Under the pieces are notes generated by a model. It worked only from the letters and a program-made list of their open reading frames with translations. It had not been told where the DNA came from and made no database searches. Made by a program: the position numbers and the translations under genes. A DNA stretch of 21,361 nucleotides from a virus. This document shows, piece by piece, positions 1 through 8,475 of the stretch. The first letter of the stretch is position 1, and every line of letters starts with the position of its first letter. The stretch covers positions 1 to 21,361 of IMG/VR virus record IMGVR_UViG_3300025120_000671; one strand, 5' to 3'.

Positions 1-442
1 TCAGTTGTTTTAGCTCATCATGTTGAGTTAAAAGTACTGAATTTTTATAATGTTCCCAAGTTATAGGGAACTTAGTATCAACTACACCACCATTTAATTT
101 TTTAATTAATTCATTTAAAGCATTAATGGTGTAAAGTGTATTTGTTTCTTTTTTTCTATGAACTAAAATTGTATTATCCGGTAAGTCTGAAATGTTACCT
201 TGATCTATATTATAGGTGCAAACATATTCATCATTTTCTTTAATATACAAAACAAATATTTTATTATACATTATATTATATTTGTCTGTAATAGAACTTA
301 GAAGTAATTCTAAATTATCTAAGGTTGTAAATGTACAAAATAGTTTATTATTCAAATCTCCTAAATTTTGATTAGTAATGTCCGAAAAATCGTCCATAGT
401 ATACATATTAGGAGTATTATTTAAAATTGTAGTCGTTTCCAT
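1..442 (-). CDS. Unrecognised phage protein, C-terminus cut by window edge
   Basis: The frame is open from an ATG at 442 to the left edge without a stop, giving 147 visible codons. I do not recognise the family. Residues 1-35 are acidic and Asn-rich. Two strand-like segments follow around residues 61-68 (KIFVLYIK) and 74-80 (CTYNID). Residues 95-112 (HRKKETNTLYTINALNEL) look like a conserved core and lead into GGVVDTKFPITWEHY at 118-132. No signal peptide or membrane segment is seen. The frame is closed by a TAA four codons upstream of the ATG, and the leader is A-rich with no Shine-Dalgarno. The first 26 bases overlap the 3' end of the polymerase gene, so the two are probably translated from one message. 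The codon pattern fits real coding sequence. Function unknown. Confidence 0.7.
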   Translation of the reverse strand, partial: METTTILNNTPNMYTMDDFSDITNQNLGDLNNKLFCTFTTLDNLELLLSSITDKYNIMYNKIFVLYIKENDEYVCTYNIDQGNISDLPDNTILVHRKKETNTLYTINALNELIKKLNGGVVDTKFPITWEHYKNSVLLTQHDELKQL

Positions 443-1676
443 GGCATGTTTTTATTTGTAATTTATATTTATTAAATAGCTCTTTTATTTCATCTAAAAC
501 ACCTTCTTCTTCTTTATCTACATCAAATAAAAACGAATCATAAGTATATAAAACTATTTTTGTTTTTTTATTTCGTAATAACCTTATTATTTCCCACAAT
601 ATATGAACATTCATTGCCGTCTCCAAATTTTGTAGTAAATAATTTAATAATTTTTGTGGTTTCATTTCACTAAGCTTATCCTTTTCAAATCGATGTTTTG
701 AAATAGGACACTCAATCCAGCCTTTTTCCTTAAATTCTTCCCATAAATTATCAGTATATACTTGTACTTTTTGAAAAAACTCTAAATGTTTATATTGGTC
801 AAATACTCCTCCATATAATTGCTTAAATGTTAATTCTTTAGCTTTTTTATACTCCACTCCATACATTTTTGCAAAGGCAGAATGAATATCCTCATCACCA
901 AAATCAAAATCGACCAACTTAGCCAACAAAGTAGGGTGATAAGCACCAATGTCAAACTCAACGAATATATCATTGCGGGGTATAAAACTTTCTCTACTAT
1001 TATTTTCTTTGTTAAGTGCGGCATAATTTACTCCTTTAAATTTATTACTTGGTCTTCCTGTAAGGGTTTTAAAGTTGTACTGCGTGTAGACGTAGTCTCC
1101 ATCGATATCATGAAAGTGCGATTTGAATTTTGATTTATCAACTCGTATGCCACTTCTTTCAATGGCGTTGAAAACCACTGAAGATTTGTCATTGTAGAAT
1201 TCATTGATTTTTCCATTTATTTTTTCTTTAAGGTTATTATATATTTCTTCACAATACTCATAGTGTTTAACTATAGGTATAATTCTATTCACATCTTTTT
1301 TATTAGGATATCTCTTATTAAAAATATGATGTGTTTGTAGTAGTTCTGGTATATACGGAGGGTTTTGTTGGTTAATGTCAAGAAGACCTTTTAGTGGTAA
1401 ATAATGTAAAAATTCTTTCTTATCACGCACATATATGCTACTAAATTTATGTAACATCGTGTTTATCTCCGTCATATTTATATTTAAAGTTTCACTATGT
1501 GATAGTGGAACAATAAATCCTTTAGTTGATACTAACGGTTTAATATACAACGCACAAATATTATTTTGTGCAGGGTGTATTAAATAACTATTTGGAATTA
1601 CTTCTATAAAAACTTCTTCCCAATTAGCATTTGAAAATTGTTCAAATTGAACGTTACTTTCAACTAACCAAAACAT
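417..1676 (-). CDS. Family A (PolA-type) DNA polymerase, short and divergent
   Basis: Predicted DNA-dependent DNA polymerase, 419 residues, acting in phage genome replication. Family A landmarks appear in order: TGRPSN at 206-211 before motif A; motif A around 239-252 (VEFDIGAYHPTLLA) with metal ligand D242; an O-helix-like motif B with K280, F284, Y288, G289 (the K-x3-F-x3-Y-G spacing of E. coli Pol I K758/F762/Y766); and motif C at 377-382 (YTYDSF) with D380. The usual HDE of motif C is YDS here. Residues 1-200 show no 3'-5' exonuclease DxE motif and no 5' nuclease, so only a polymerase core plus an unassigned N-terminal region is present. It lies 31 bases after a virion gene on the same strand and overlaps the next gene. 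It could be a nuclease-partnered replicase or a specialised polymerase; activity is inferred. Confidence 0.8.
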   Translation of the reverse strand: MFWLVESNVQFEQFSNANWEEVFIEVIPNSYLIHPAQNNICALYIKPLVSTKGFIVPLSHSETLNINMTEINTMLHKFSSIYVRDKKEFLHYLPLKGLLDINQQNPPYIPELLQTHHIFNKRYPNKKDVNRIIPIVKHYEYCEEIYNNLKEKINGKINEFYNDKSSVVFNAIERSGIRVDKSKFKSHFHDIDGDYVYTQYNFKTLTGRPSNKFKGVNYAALNKENNSRESFIPRNDIFVEFDIGAYHPTLLAKLVDFDFGDEDIHSAFAKMYGVEYKKAKELTFKQLYGGVFDQYKHLEFFQKVQVYTDNLWEEFKEKGWIECPISKHRFEKDKLSEMKPQKLLNYLLQNLETAMNVHILWEIIRLLRNKKTKIVLYTYDSFLFDVDKEEEGVLDEIKELFNKYKLQIKTCHGNDYNFK

Positions 1677-1707
1677 AACTTTTTATTTTAAGATATGAAA
1701 ATTTTTT

Positions 1708-2673
1708 CTAATATCCACCCCCACCTGAAGATCCTCCACCTATTGAAGTAGATGTAGGCATTGATGAAGGAGTTAAAGTTGATGAATAATTAGGATCTGT
1801 TGATAGTTCTGATGTAAATTCAATTCTTTGTGATTCTCCAGTTTCAATAACTCCTTCTTGGTTTAAGGAATTAACTATTTTACTTTTATAAAACCTTCTA
1901 TAAAATAATTTTCTATGAGCTCCTTGTATATGAACTGCTCCTTCCATTGGACCTTGATCTTTATGGATATGGTAAGCACCTACATAATCTTCTCCTGTTG
2001 GGGTAATTAATTCACCACCAGTAGTAGTTAAGTTACTAGCTTCTGGGTATTCAAAATATTGAAGATATTCTTTTCCTAAGTAATCTTCTAATCCTTTTTT
2101 ATTTATTTCCTTTTCTTTTTCAAAAATTAATCCTTTATTATTATTAAATACTCTATCAATATTTCCTTTTATATACCAATCTAAAGTAAAAGGAACATAA
2201 TCTTCCCACACCCATACTTCATTTTTAGTGTCAATAAAATCATATGTTTCTTTATTAATTTCAATATATTGTAGTTGGTTTATTTTACATACAAAATATC
2301 TAGTGAACATACCTTTATCATAATCTTCAGATGATGGAAAAGTATAAGATAATTGGGGAATAGATTTAATTAAATTATAATTTGTATCAGTTAATATACC
2401 ATATATTTTTAAATCCCTATTTCTTACATTAGCATATTCTACAGTATTAGATTCTTGTTGAAAAGGATCAGTTGATAATTGAGATGAAACAATTGGTGTT
2501 TTTTTAAAAATTTCCTCATTAGGGGGATTATTAGGATTTCTACCAGTATATGCTGTTCCATTAGATAATAAATAATAAAAACCTGTGTAGGGGGAATTAT
2601 CCTTTACATAATACCACTCATTTCTTTGAGCGAATAAATTTTCTTTTATTTGTGAACTAGGAATATATACCAT
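1708..2673 (-). CDS. Baseplate/tail-associated structural protein with glycine tail
   Basis: 321 residues, no named family recognised. The N-terminus is rich in Tyr, Asn and Pro (NSPYTGFYYLLSNGTAYTG at 26-44). A module at 227-254 holds a His-rich motif: YHIH (234-237), GPMEGAVH (241-248) and H253. I recall similar YHIH...GPM.GA.H modules in tail proteins of other marine and metagenomic phages, but this is memory, not a search. The last 25 residues are Ser/Thr/Pro-rich and end in GGGSSGGGGY, a flexible tail. No signal peptide or membrane helix. It starts two bases after the hub-lysozyme stop codon, so it belongs to the baseplate operon and is probably a virion or assembly protein. The His cluster could bind metal; that is a guess. 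Confidence 0.7.
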   Translation of the reverse strand: MVYIPSSQIKENLFAQRNEWYYVKDNSPYTGFYYLLSNGTAYTGRNPNNPPNEEIFKKTPIVSSQLSTDPFQQESNTVEYANVRNRDLKIYGILTDTNYNLIKSIPQLSYTFPSSEDYDKGMFTRYFVCKINQLQYIEINKETYDFIDTKNEVWVWEDYVPFTLDWYIKGNIDRVFNNNKGLIFEKEKEINKKGLEDYLGKEYLQYFEYPEASNLTTTGGELITPTGEDYVGAYHIHKDQGPMEGAVHIQGAHRKLFYRRFYKSKIVNSLNQEGVIETGESQRIEFTSELSTDPNYSSTLTPSSMPTSTSIGGGSSGGGGY

Positions 2674-2675
2674 AA

Positions 2676-5600
2676 TTATGTTAAAAATAATTCTCTTTCT
2701 TGTTCTCGTCTTTTTGTCAATCCAGCTAATACGTTTCCACCTGCTTTATTCCATCTTAAGAACTCATCAGCTGCTCCATCATAATCACTTTGATTAAGTT
2801 TTTTTACTAAAGTTGAGCTGTTGAAATTTCCTGCTCCTACATTATAAATAAATGAAACTAGAGCATCAAATTCATTTTGAGTTAAATCAACTTTGATTTT
2901 GTTATAAATAAATCCTTGAACATTATCTCGTACATGCATCATTAACAATTCTGTAGCTTTTGCTTCAGTAATAGGTTGTTCATCATATATAAGATCATCC
3001 CATTCATAAGGATCATTAAAGCTCATTTCAGTTGTTCCATATCCTATTGTAAGTACACCTACACTATCATAATAAGAATTTGCTCTAAAAGCTTCACTTC
3101 TTTTTATTTCATCTATTCCCGCAGCACTAACAGTTAATAGTGTTGGGTCAACACGTGGTCCTCTTTCACCTTCTGCTACATCTTCTAGTTGTTTTTGTTT
3201 ATCATTTTCAGTTTCTTCTACCTCAACAGATGTAGGAGTTTTTATTGATATTCTAGGAACTGATAAAGTATCTATTGTGGTTGTCCAAGCTTGAGTAGTA
3301 ATACTATGATTAATTCCTTTAACTATTATATCAATACTATCTTTTTCATATGAAGGGGGAAGAATATCATCAGTTATTCTGAATTTTTGAAATAATCTCA
3401 TTCCTGCAAGACCATCCATTTCTAAATTTAAATTAAAAGGAAGGAAAAATGGGGCTGGTATTTTTTGATTTTCTGCTGCTTTTCCCTGTATTAATTTAAT
3501 ATAACTTGTATAATTTTCTAAAAAACTATCTAATGTATCAGCAGTAAAATCAAAACAAGATCTTCCTCCTCCTTGTACTTTTCCTTTAAATCTATATATA
3601 GCTGAAAATGGGGAGGTTTTATTTTTGTCAAGTTCATCTTTATAATATAATTTTTGTTTAAAGATTTTTAATGCATTTTTTCCAGGAGTGGAATTTTTAT
3701 CTTCTTTTTTAGTCCAATCATTTTTTTCGGGTAAAATCCTATCAACTAAGCCTTTATTATAATTTGAAAATGATGTAGCATTTCCTTGAAGATTATTTCC
3801 TGATACTTGAGATCCTATTGATACTTGGGCAGCAAAGTTACTAGGTATTTGGGCATCTAGTCCTATATTAGTAATAAATGATCCTGTAACATTTTGTTGG
3901 GAAAATATATTAGCTGCAACCTCTTCACTAGGTTCTAAACCTCGTTTTACCCCAAAAATATTAAAAGTAGTAAATTCATCATTATTAGACTCATCTAATC
4001 CTGGTTTTGGGGATTCATCATAAATTTTAATTACACCATCTATCTCATCATAAGTAACAGTAAAATTATTAATACTACCTAAAGATTCATTTATTCCTTG
4101 TAATATAGTTTTTACATATGTTAAAACAGATATAGCACCATCTTCATCTTTATTAGAATTTGCTAAAGTATCTGCTGCAAAAGATAAGTTAACCATTACA
4201 TTACCTAATCTTCCAATAAAAGGATTATTATTTACTAAAAAATTAGTATTTGTTAGTAATTTATTTAAATTTCCATCAGTAGGTAAGTCAAAACTTTTAT
4301 AATCTACAACACCTTCAATAGATGCTTTAGTAAAAGGTACAATACATTTATTAGGATTTGCAGAAAGATTAGGAGGCATAATTAACATGTAATTATCATC
4401 AAATTCATTAGAATAAGCAAAATCAAATTCTATCATTTTTTCTCCATCTTCTAAAAATAAATTACAATTTTTTTCAATCATCTGTAATAAAACTGAAAAT
4501 TTTATGTAAATACTTTTATATCTTTTACCATCTCCACTTGTATCAACATCACCTTTAAAAGTTTTAGTAATACACATTGCACCTTGTGGTACCCCATAAT
4601 AGAATTTTTTTACTTCAGATTTATCTATATCTGCAAAAGTTTGATATGCTGAATAAAAATCTTTGTTTAATTTTGTTTTAGTTTTGTTAGCTAAAATAGG
4701 ATCATTATTATCACTTGACGCCTGAATGTCTGCTTGGTTTTGGGCCGCTTCAACTAAAGCATCATATCTTGTTTTAGTCCAAGCTTTTATATCTTCTTTT
4801 TTTGCATTTCCGCCAAATTTTCCATTGCTCCTTCTATATAATTCTTTTGATTGTAAATTACCAAAGGTTTTAGCAGATGTAGAATAATTAGGATTTTGAA
4901 AATATTCATCATTAACAGTATTCCATAAATTTTTACCCCATTGTTTAAATCCAAATTGATCGTAAGTTAATTCATATTCAACTAGTTCTTTTTGTGTATT
5001 TGATTGATTATTATTATTAGGATCAATTATGTTTAATTTTAGAGATTCAAGAATATCTCCCATCCCTACCATATCTACAGAAACATCATAAGACCCATCC
5101 TTGCTAAAACTCCACTTAAAATTAGTTATTTTTCCATAAACAGCTTCATAATTTCCTTGGTATAATTGTCTTTCTTCTTTTATTCTTTCATACATTCCCC
5201 TTTTACCTGAGGGTTTAGGAAATATACTAGGATTTAAGAGGAATTGTAAAGGTGTAGAAGTATAAGTTTGGAAAGCTTGAAAACCCGTAGGTGTTAAATA
5301 CCCAGACCACCCAAATTCTAATAAAAGAGTATATCCAGGTCTTAAATACAAAACATCTAATAAAGAAAATTGGGCTTTACTATAACATTTTATGTTAACA
5401 GTTGCTTTACTTAAAGCACCATTATTATAATAAGTTGTTTGAGCTGAAGTAATACCGGGCATAGGAACATAACCTCTTTCTTTAATACCTCCCCACCCAT
5501 AAGCTCCATTAAAAATATTTCCATCAGTTAACCCTGAATTTAAACCTTTAAATGATGATATTGTATCTCCTAATTCTTCTTCATCCTGTAATGATGTGGC

Positions 5601-5870
5601 GCCTCCAAAAAGTACAAAGTTTTTTGCTAAATTATCATTAATTATATCATTTTTACTAAAACCATAATTTATTAATCTATTATAAACATCATCTCTATCT
5701 ACTACCCCCTTAACATCAACAGAACTTGCTAATCTTAACCAAGGAGTTTTAGTAGAATAATATTTTAAACTATCAGCGCCAATGTTAGAATATTGTCCTA
5801 ATGCTGTTTGTCTTATATCTACTTGATTTTTTACAAAACTTTCAAATGGACTACCTATAATGTTACCCAT
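2676..5870 (-). CDS. Baseplate hub protein with C-terminal GH24 lysozyme
   Basis: 1064-residue tail-tip protein. The C-terminal domain (about 912-1064) is a phage lysozyme of glycoside hydrolase family 24, which cuts peptidoglycan between MurNAc and GlcNAc. The T4 lysozyme triad is visible: E926 (KRSEAF), D935 and T941 (YYDSVGVLTIGYG), with the D-to-T spacing of six seen in T4 lysozyme. The N-terminal part (about 1-330) has hub-like segments such as LYLRPGYTLLLEFGWSGY at 174-191, which I relate tentatively to gp27-type hubs. The middle is long, Asn/Lys-rich and unassigned. In T4 the lysozyme sits inside gp5; here it ends one large protein, so hub and lysozyme may be one chain. It lies four bases after the LysM gene. 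The lysozyme call is firm; the hub assignment rests on context. Confidence 0.85.
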   Translation of the reverse strand: MGNIIGSPFESFVKNQVDIRQTALGQYSNIGADSLKYYSTKTPWLRLASSVDVKGVVDRDDVYNRLINYGFSKNDIINDNLAKNFVLFGGATSLQDEEELGDTISSFKGLNSGLTDGNIFNGAYGWGGIKERGYVPMPGITSAQTTYYNNGALSKATVNIKCYSKAQFSLLDVLYLRPGYTLLLEFGWSGYLTPTGFQAFQTYTSTPLQFLLNPSIFPKPSGKRGMYERIKEERQLYQGNYEAVYGKITNFKWSFSKDGSYDVSVDMVGMGDILESLKLNIIDPNNNNQSNTQKELVEYELTYDQFGFKQWGKNLWNTVNDEYFQNPNYSTSAKTFGNLQSKELYRRSNGKFGGNAKKEDIKAWTKTRYDALVEAAQNQADIQASSDNNDPILANKTKTKLNKDFYSAYQTFADIDKSEVKKFYYGVPQGAMCITKTFKGDVDTSGDGKRYKSIYIKFSVLLQMIEKNCNLFLEDGEKMIEFDFAYSNEFDDNYMLIMPPNLSANPNKCIVPFTKASIEGVVDYKSFDLPTDGNLNKLLTNTNFLVNNNPFIGRLGNVMVNLSFAADTLANSNKDEDGAISVLTYVKTILQGINESLGSINNFTVTYDEIDGVIKIYDESPKPGLDESNNDEFTTFNIFGVKRGLEPSEEVAANIFSQQNVTGSFITNIGLDAQIPSNFAAQVSIGSQVSGNNLQGNATSFSNYNKGLVDRILPEKNDWTKKEDKNSTPGKNALKIFKQKLYYKDELDKNKTSPFSAIYRFKGKVQGGGRSCFDFTADTLDSFLENYTSYIKLIQGKAAENQKIPAPFFLPFNLNLEMDGLAGMRLFQKFRITDDILPPSYEKDSIDIIVKGINHSITTQAWTTTIDTLSVPRISIKTPTSVEVEETENDKQKQLEDVAEGERGPRVDPTLLTVSAAGIDEIKRSEAFRANSYYDSVGVLTIGYGTTEMSFNDPYEWDDLIYDEQPITEAKATELLMMHVRDNVQGFIYNKIKVDLTQNEFDALVSFIYNVGAGNFNSSTLVKKLNQSDYDGAADEFLRWNKAGGNVLAGLTKRREQERELFLT

Positions 5871-5874
5871 AACT

Positions 5875-6195
5875 TTACCTATTTAATGCATTATAATTAC
5901 TTATTATAGCTCCAATATTTTGAGGAATTCTAATTTGTGAACCTATTGGAAGAAAAATAGATGAAAAATCAACTAAATTTGGATTAGCTGATGATATTAC
6001 CCACCATAATGTTATATCATTATAAAATTGAAATGCTAAACTATCAAATCTATCTCCCCATTCTGTAATAACATATATGTCATTTGGGTTTTGGGGTATT
6101 AAGGGATATTTAGGAGGAATTGAGTAAGTAGTTCCTCTACCTCTTACATTATTAGTTAGTGTTCGTAATAAAGGGGATATACTATATCTATTCAT
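5875..6195 (-). CDS. LysM-like baseplate protein (gp53/gpX-like)
   Basis: 106 residues. Residues 40-91 read as a LysM-like fold: IYVITEWGDRFDSLAFQFY, then a helix with LWWVISSANP and the closing strand LPIGSQIRIP. Small LysM proteins of this kind occur at the tail tip of contractile phages (P2 gpX, T4 gp53), where they join tube or hub to wedge rather than digest the wall. The first 35 residues are a basic, Pro-rich arm. The gene starts inside the end of the 642-residue baseplate gene (8-base overlap) and is followed four bases later by the hub-lysozyme gene, which fits co-translation of tail-tip parts. The domain is well supported; the exact T4 counterpart is inferred. Confidence 0.78.
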   Translation of the reverse strand: MNRYSISPLLRTLTNNVRGRGTTYSIPPKYPLIPQNPNDIYVITEWGDRFDSLAFQFYNDITLWWVISSANPNLVDFSSIFLPIGSQIRIPQNIGAIISNYNALNR

Positions 6196-8116
6196 TAACT
6201 TGAGATTTTACGGTTTGTCTATATTTAATTATACTATTATCACCTTCATAACCACTATTTGATATTCCTATTTTATTATTTAAACTTATAAAACGTTGGT
6301 TAGATACAGATTTTAATTCTCCAGTATCTTCATCATATATTAGTTTCTGTCTTGAAGGTAAGAAATCTTCTATTGGAGTAAACGCTAAGCTAACCTCTAT
6401 TCTATGGGGTAGTTCTGAAACTGAAGGGTCAGGTCCTCCCTCAGTATTTATTCCTATCTCCCATGTAGTATCATCAGGGATAGTATATGTTAATGAAGTT
6501 AAGATTCCTGGAACTTCATATAAATAACCCCCCATTGTCATCCTAACTATATTTCCTCTCATAAATCCATTATCACTATAATCAGGAGCTAAGGTTGATG
6601 CAAGAAAATTTAATTTTGTCATCATTGGTATTAATTCTGCTTTTGAAGTAGCCATTACAGTAAAACCCATTGATATATCTCTATTAAAACCACTATAACT
6701 TTTAAAACTATTTCCCCTTCCTACATATTGAACATCATTCCAAGTAGCTGCGTAATTATCTGTAAATCCATTTATATATGCTCTAAAATGTAGATATTGA
6801 GCAACTGCACCATCTGAAGGGCCATTTTTTATAACTGCTATTTTAAATTTAACTAAATCGTTAGTTGGTAAATCAGGAGGAGTATCTGCACCATTTGATT
6901 CATATATTTTCATAGCAGTAATTTTATCTAAAGCTTCCATTTCATATGCCGGAATACTATAATTAAATACATTTCTTACTTTATTTACTCCATCTAAAGC
7001 ATATGTAATATGTTGTCCTGGATCTCCTAAGTTTGTTCTTAATGCTTTATTTTGTTCTGTATAATTAGGTGCTTTATGTATTACTTTAGATATTACATCT
7101 CCTGTAGTATCATCAAATTCTACTTCAGAATCAATAACAAAATTCATAAAACTTCTAGGATATAGTCCTCTACGAGTAGTTAATTCATTTTCAGAATATA
7201 ATCTAAAACTATCACCATGTAATAAAGTAGAAGTACCTGAGGGTTGTGCTCCATTAAAATTAGGAAAAGTTAAAGATAAATTTTTGTAATTTCTTATAGC
7301 ATTATAAGTAGGTAAATTTTTAAAGATATTAGTTTTACCTATACCTAATATAGAACCTGGTCCTCCCGAATATGAATATAATAAAGGAGTATCTGGGTTT
7401 TCTGAAGTTGCATCAGGATTTACATTAAAATTAGCAAGACCAGATGTTATTGATTCTATAGCTTGTCCTAAAGGAGAAGCTGTGTTGCTTCCATATTTAC
7501 CACTTTTACCCCTAGATACTTTACTTTCAAAATCAACTAGTCTATTTTCTACTAAACTTTGATCATTTCTTACTACTACAGAATAGGGATTTAATGCACC
7601 CGCACCTCCTCTAGCATCTTTATTTGCACCAGCAGGTCCACCTAATGATCCTACAGGATTTAAACCAAATTTATTTAAATGTATACCTGCCCATCCTAAA
7701 CCAACATCAAGTAAAGTGCCTATAGGTAAATAAGCACCTTGATTCATAATACCTCCAAAATAACCTGTTCCAAATGATGCTTGGGTTTTTACATTTGTTC
7801 TTGATAATAAATTTTCTTTTAAAGTAAAAAATATACCTCTTGGAGATTTAGTATCAGTAAACATTTTAGCTAATCTACTTACATCTCTAAGAGCTTTTAA
7901 AGGTGCTAAAAATCCATCTCTTAATATAAAATCAGGACCTGATTGGAGAGGCATACCATCTCTTAAATATCCTGTTCCTGATGGTATATCTACTACTTCA
8001 TAAGGTTGGTTACTTGTACCTGAAGCAGGTCTATCTCCGCCAAACGTTAAATCTTTTAAGTTTGTTTTTAGATTAATTAGACGACCTCTAGATTCAGGTG
8101 TAAGTGTATTAGACAT
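6188..8116 (-). CDS. Large tail/baseplate structural protein (tube-initiator candidate)
   Basis: 642 residues. The N-terminal half is Gly/Asn/Pro-rich with no recognised domain (for example GAYLPIGTLLDVGLGWAG at 127-144). Residues 420-590 look like one β-rich domain, containing FRAYINGFTDNYAATWNDV (444-462), a YVGRGNSFKSYSGFNRDISMGF stretch (464-485), and LYEVPGILTSLTYTIPDDT (532-550), ending in LPHRIEVSLAFTPIEDFLP (569-587). Repeated β-strands and a place between tape measure and hub suit a protein that starts or caps the tail tube on the baseplate (the role of T4 gp48/gp54), but I see no direct homology. It starts 11 bases after the 101-residue gene and overlaps the LysM gene by 8 bases. 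Leader without Shine-Dalgarno. Confidence 0.72.
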   Translation of the reverse strand: MSNTLTPESRGRLINLKTNLKDLTFGGDRPASGTSNQPYEVVDIPSGTGYLRDGMPLQSGPDFILRDGFLAPLKALRDVSRLAKMFTDTKSPRGIFFTLKENLLSRTNVKTQASFGTGYFGGIMNQGAYLPIGTLLDVGLGWAGIHLNKFGLNPVGSLGGPAGANKDARGGAGALNPYSVVVRNDQSLVENRLVDFESKVSRGKSGKYGSNTASPLGQAIESITSGLANFNVNPDATSENPDTPLLYSYSGGPGSILGIGKTNIFKNLPTYNAIRNYKNLSLTFPNFNGAQPSGTSTLLHGDSFRLYSENELTTRRGLYPRSFMNFVIDSEVEFDDTTGDVISKVIHKAPNYTEQNKALRTNLGDPGQHITYALDGVNKVRNVFNYSIPAYEMEALDKITAMKIYESNGADTPPDLPTNDLVKFKIAVIKNGPSDGAVAQYLHFRAYINGFTDNYAATWNDVQYVGRGNSFKSYSGFNRDISMGFTVMATSKAELIPMMTKLNFLASTLAPDYSDNGFMRGNIVRMTMGGYLYEVPGILTSLTYTIPDDTTWEIGINTEGGPDPSVSELPHRIEVSLAFTPIEDFLPSRQKLIYDEDTGELKSVSNQRFISLNNKIGISNSGYEGDNSIIKYRQTVKSQVNE

Positions 8117-8127
8117 ATAAAACTATT

Positions 8128-8433
8128 TTAGCAAGATGATCCTGCAGGTAGGTTGTTTTTATATCTATTTGATTGTTCTTGTTGACCAAAAGATCTTTCA
8201 CCTAATTGCGATGTTGAAGGTGTTGAGTAAGCTATCGCTGATGCCCCAAAATTAGTATAAGCAGGTGGATTACTTTCCGGTGTACCTATATTAGAATATT
8301 CGTTATGTAATTCTGAATTTCCTACAACACTTACTTCATCTGATGTTGATGGACTTGAATTAGGAGAAACAGGTACAGCTAGTGGTGAACCATTTGTCTC
8401 AAATTTATTTTTTAATGAGTTTTCTGACGCCAT
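8128..8433 (-). CDS. Small disordered Ser/Pro/Asn-rich protein, first gene of baseplate run
   Basis: 101 residues of low-complexity sequence rich in Ser, Pro, Asn, Thr and Gly, with almost no hydrophobic core, so predicted largely disordered. The only cysteine is the last residue (PAGSSC). No family recognised, no signal peptide. It is preceded by a copy of the candidate late promoter 31 bases upstream of the ATG and followed 11 bases later by the 642-residue baseplate gene, so it opens the baseplate transcription unit. The ATG is preceded by AATTTTAAAAA with no Shine-Dalgarno. It may be a small baseplate or assembly component. The dedicated promoter and position argue that it is a real gene. 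Confidence 0.6.
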   Translation of the reverse strand: MASENSLKNKFETNGSPLAVPVSPNSSPSTSDEVSVVGNSELHNEYSNIGTPESNPPAYTNFGASAIAYSTPSTSQLGERSFGQQEQSNRYKNNLPAGSSC

Positions 8434-8464
8434 TTTTTAAAATTTTAATTATTAATTATTGTTT

Positions 8465-8475
8465 ATTATAAATAT
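8465..8475 (-). promoter_or_regulatory. Candidate late promoter before the baseplate run
   Basis: The coding strand reads ATATTTATAAT, an exact copy of the repeated element, with TATAAT ending 31 bases before the ATG at 8433. Its first base is the last base of the tape measure stop codon, so it lies right at the gene boundary. It would drive the 101-residue protein and the baseplate genes after it. Confidence 0.55.

Noticed and set aside
882-1133. Plus-strand ORF inside the polymerase gene
   Set aside because: Antisense to conserved polymerase motifs A and B; no independent support. The same applies to the alternative minus-frame ORFs at 830-1024 and 1028-1216.
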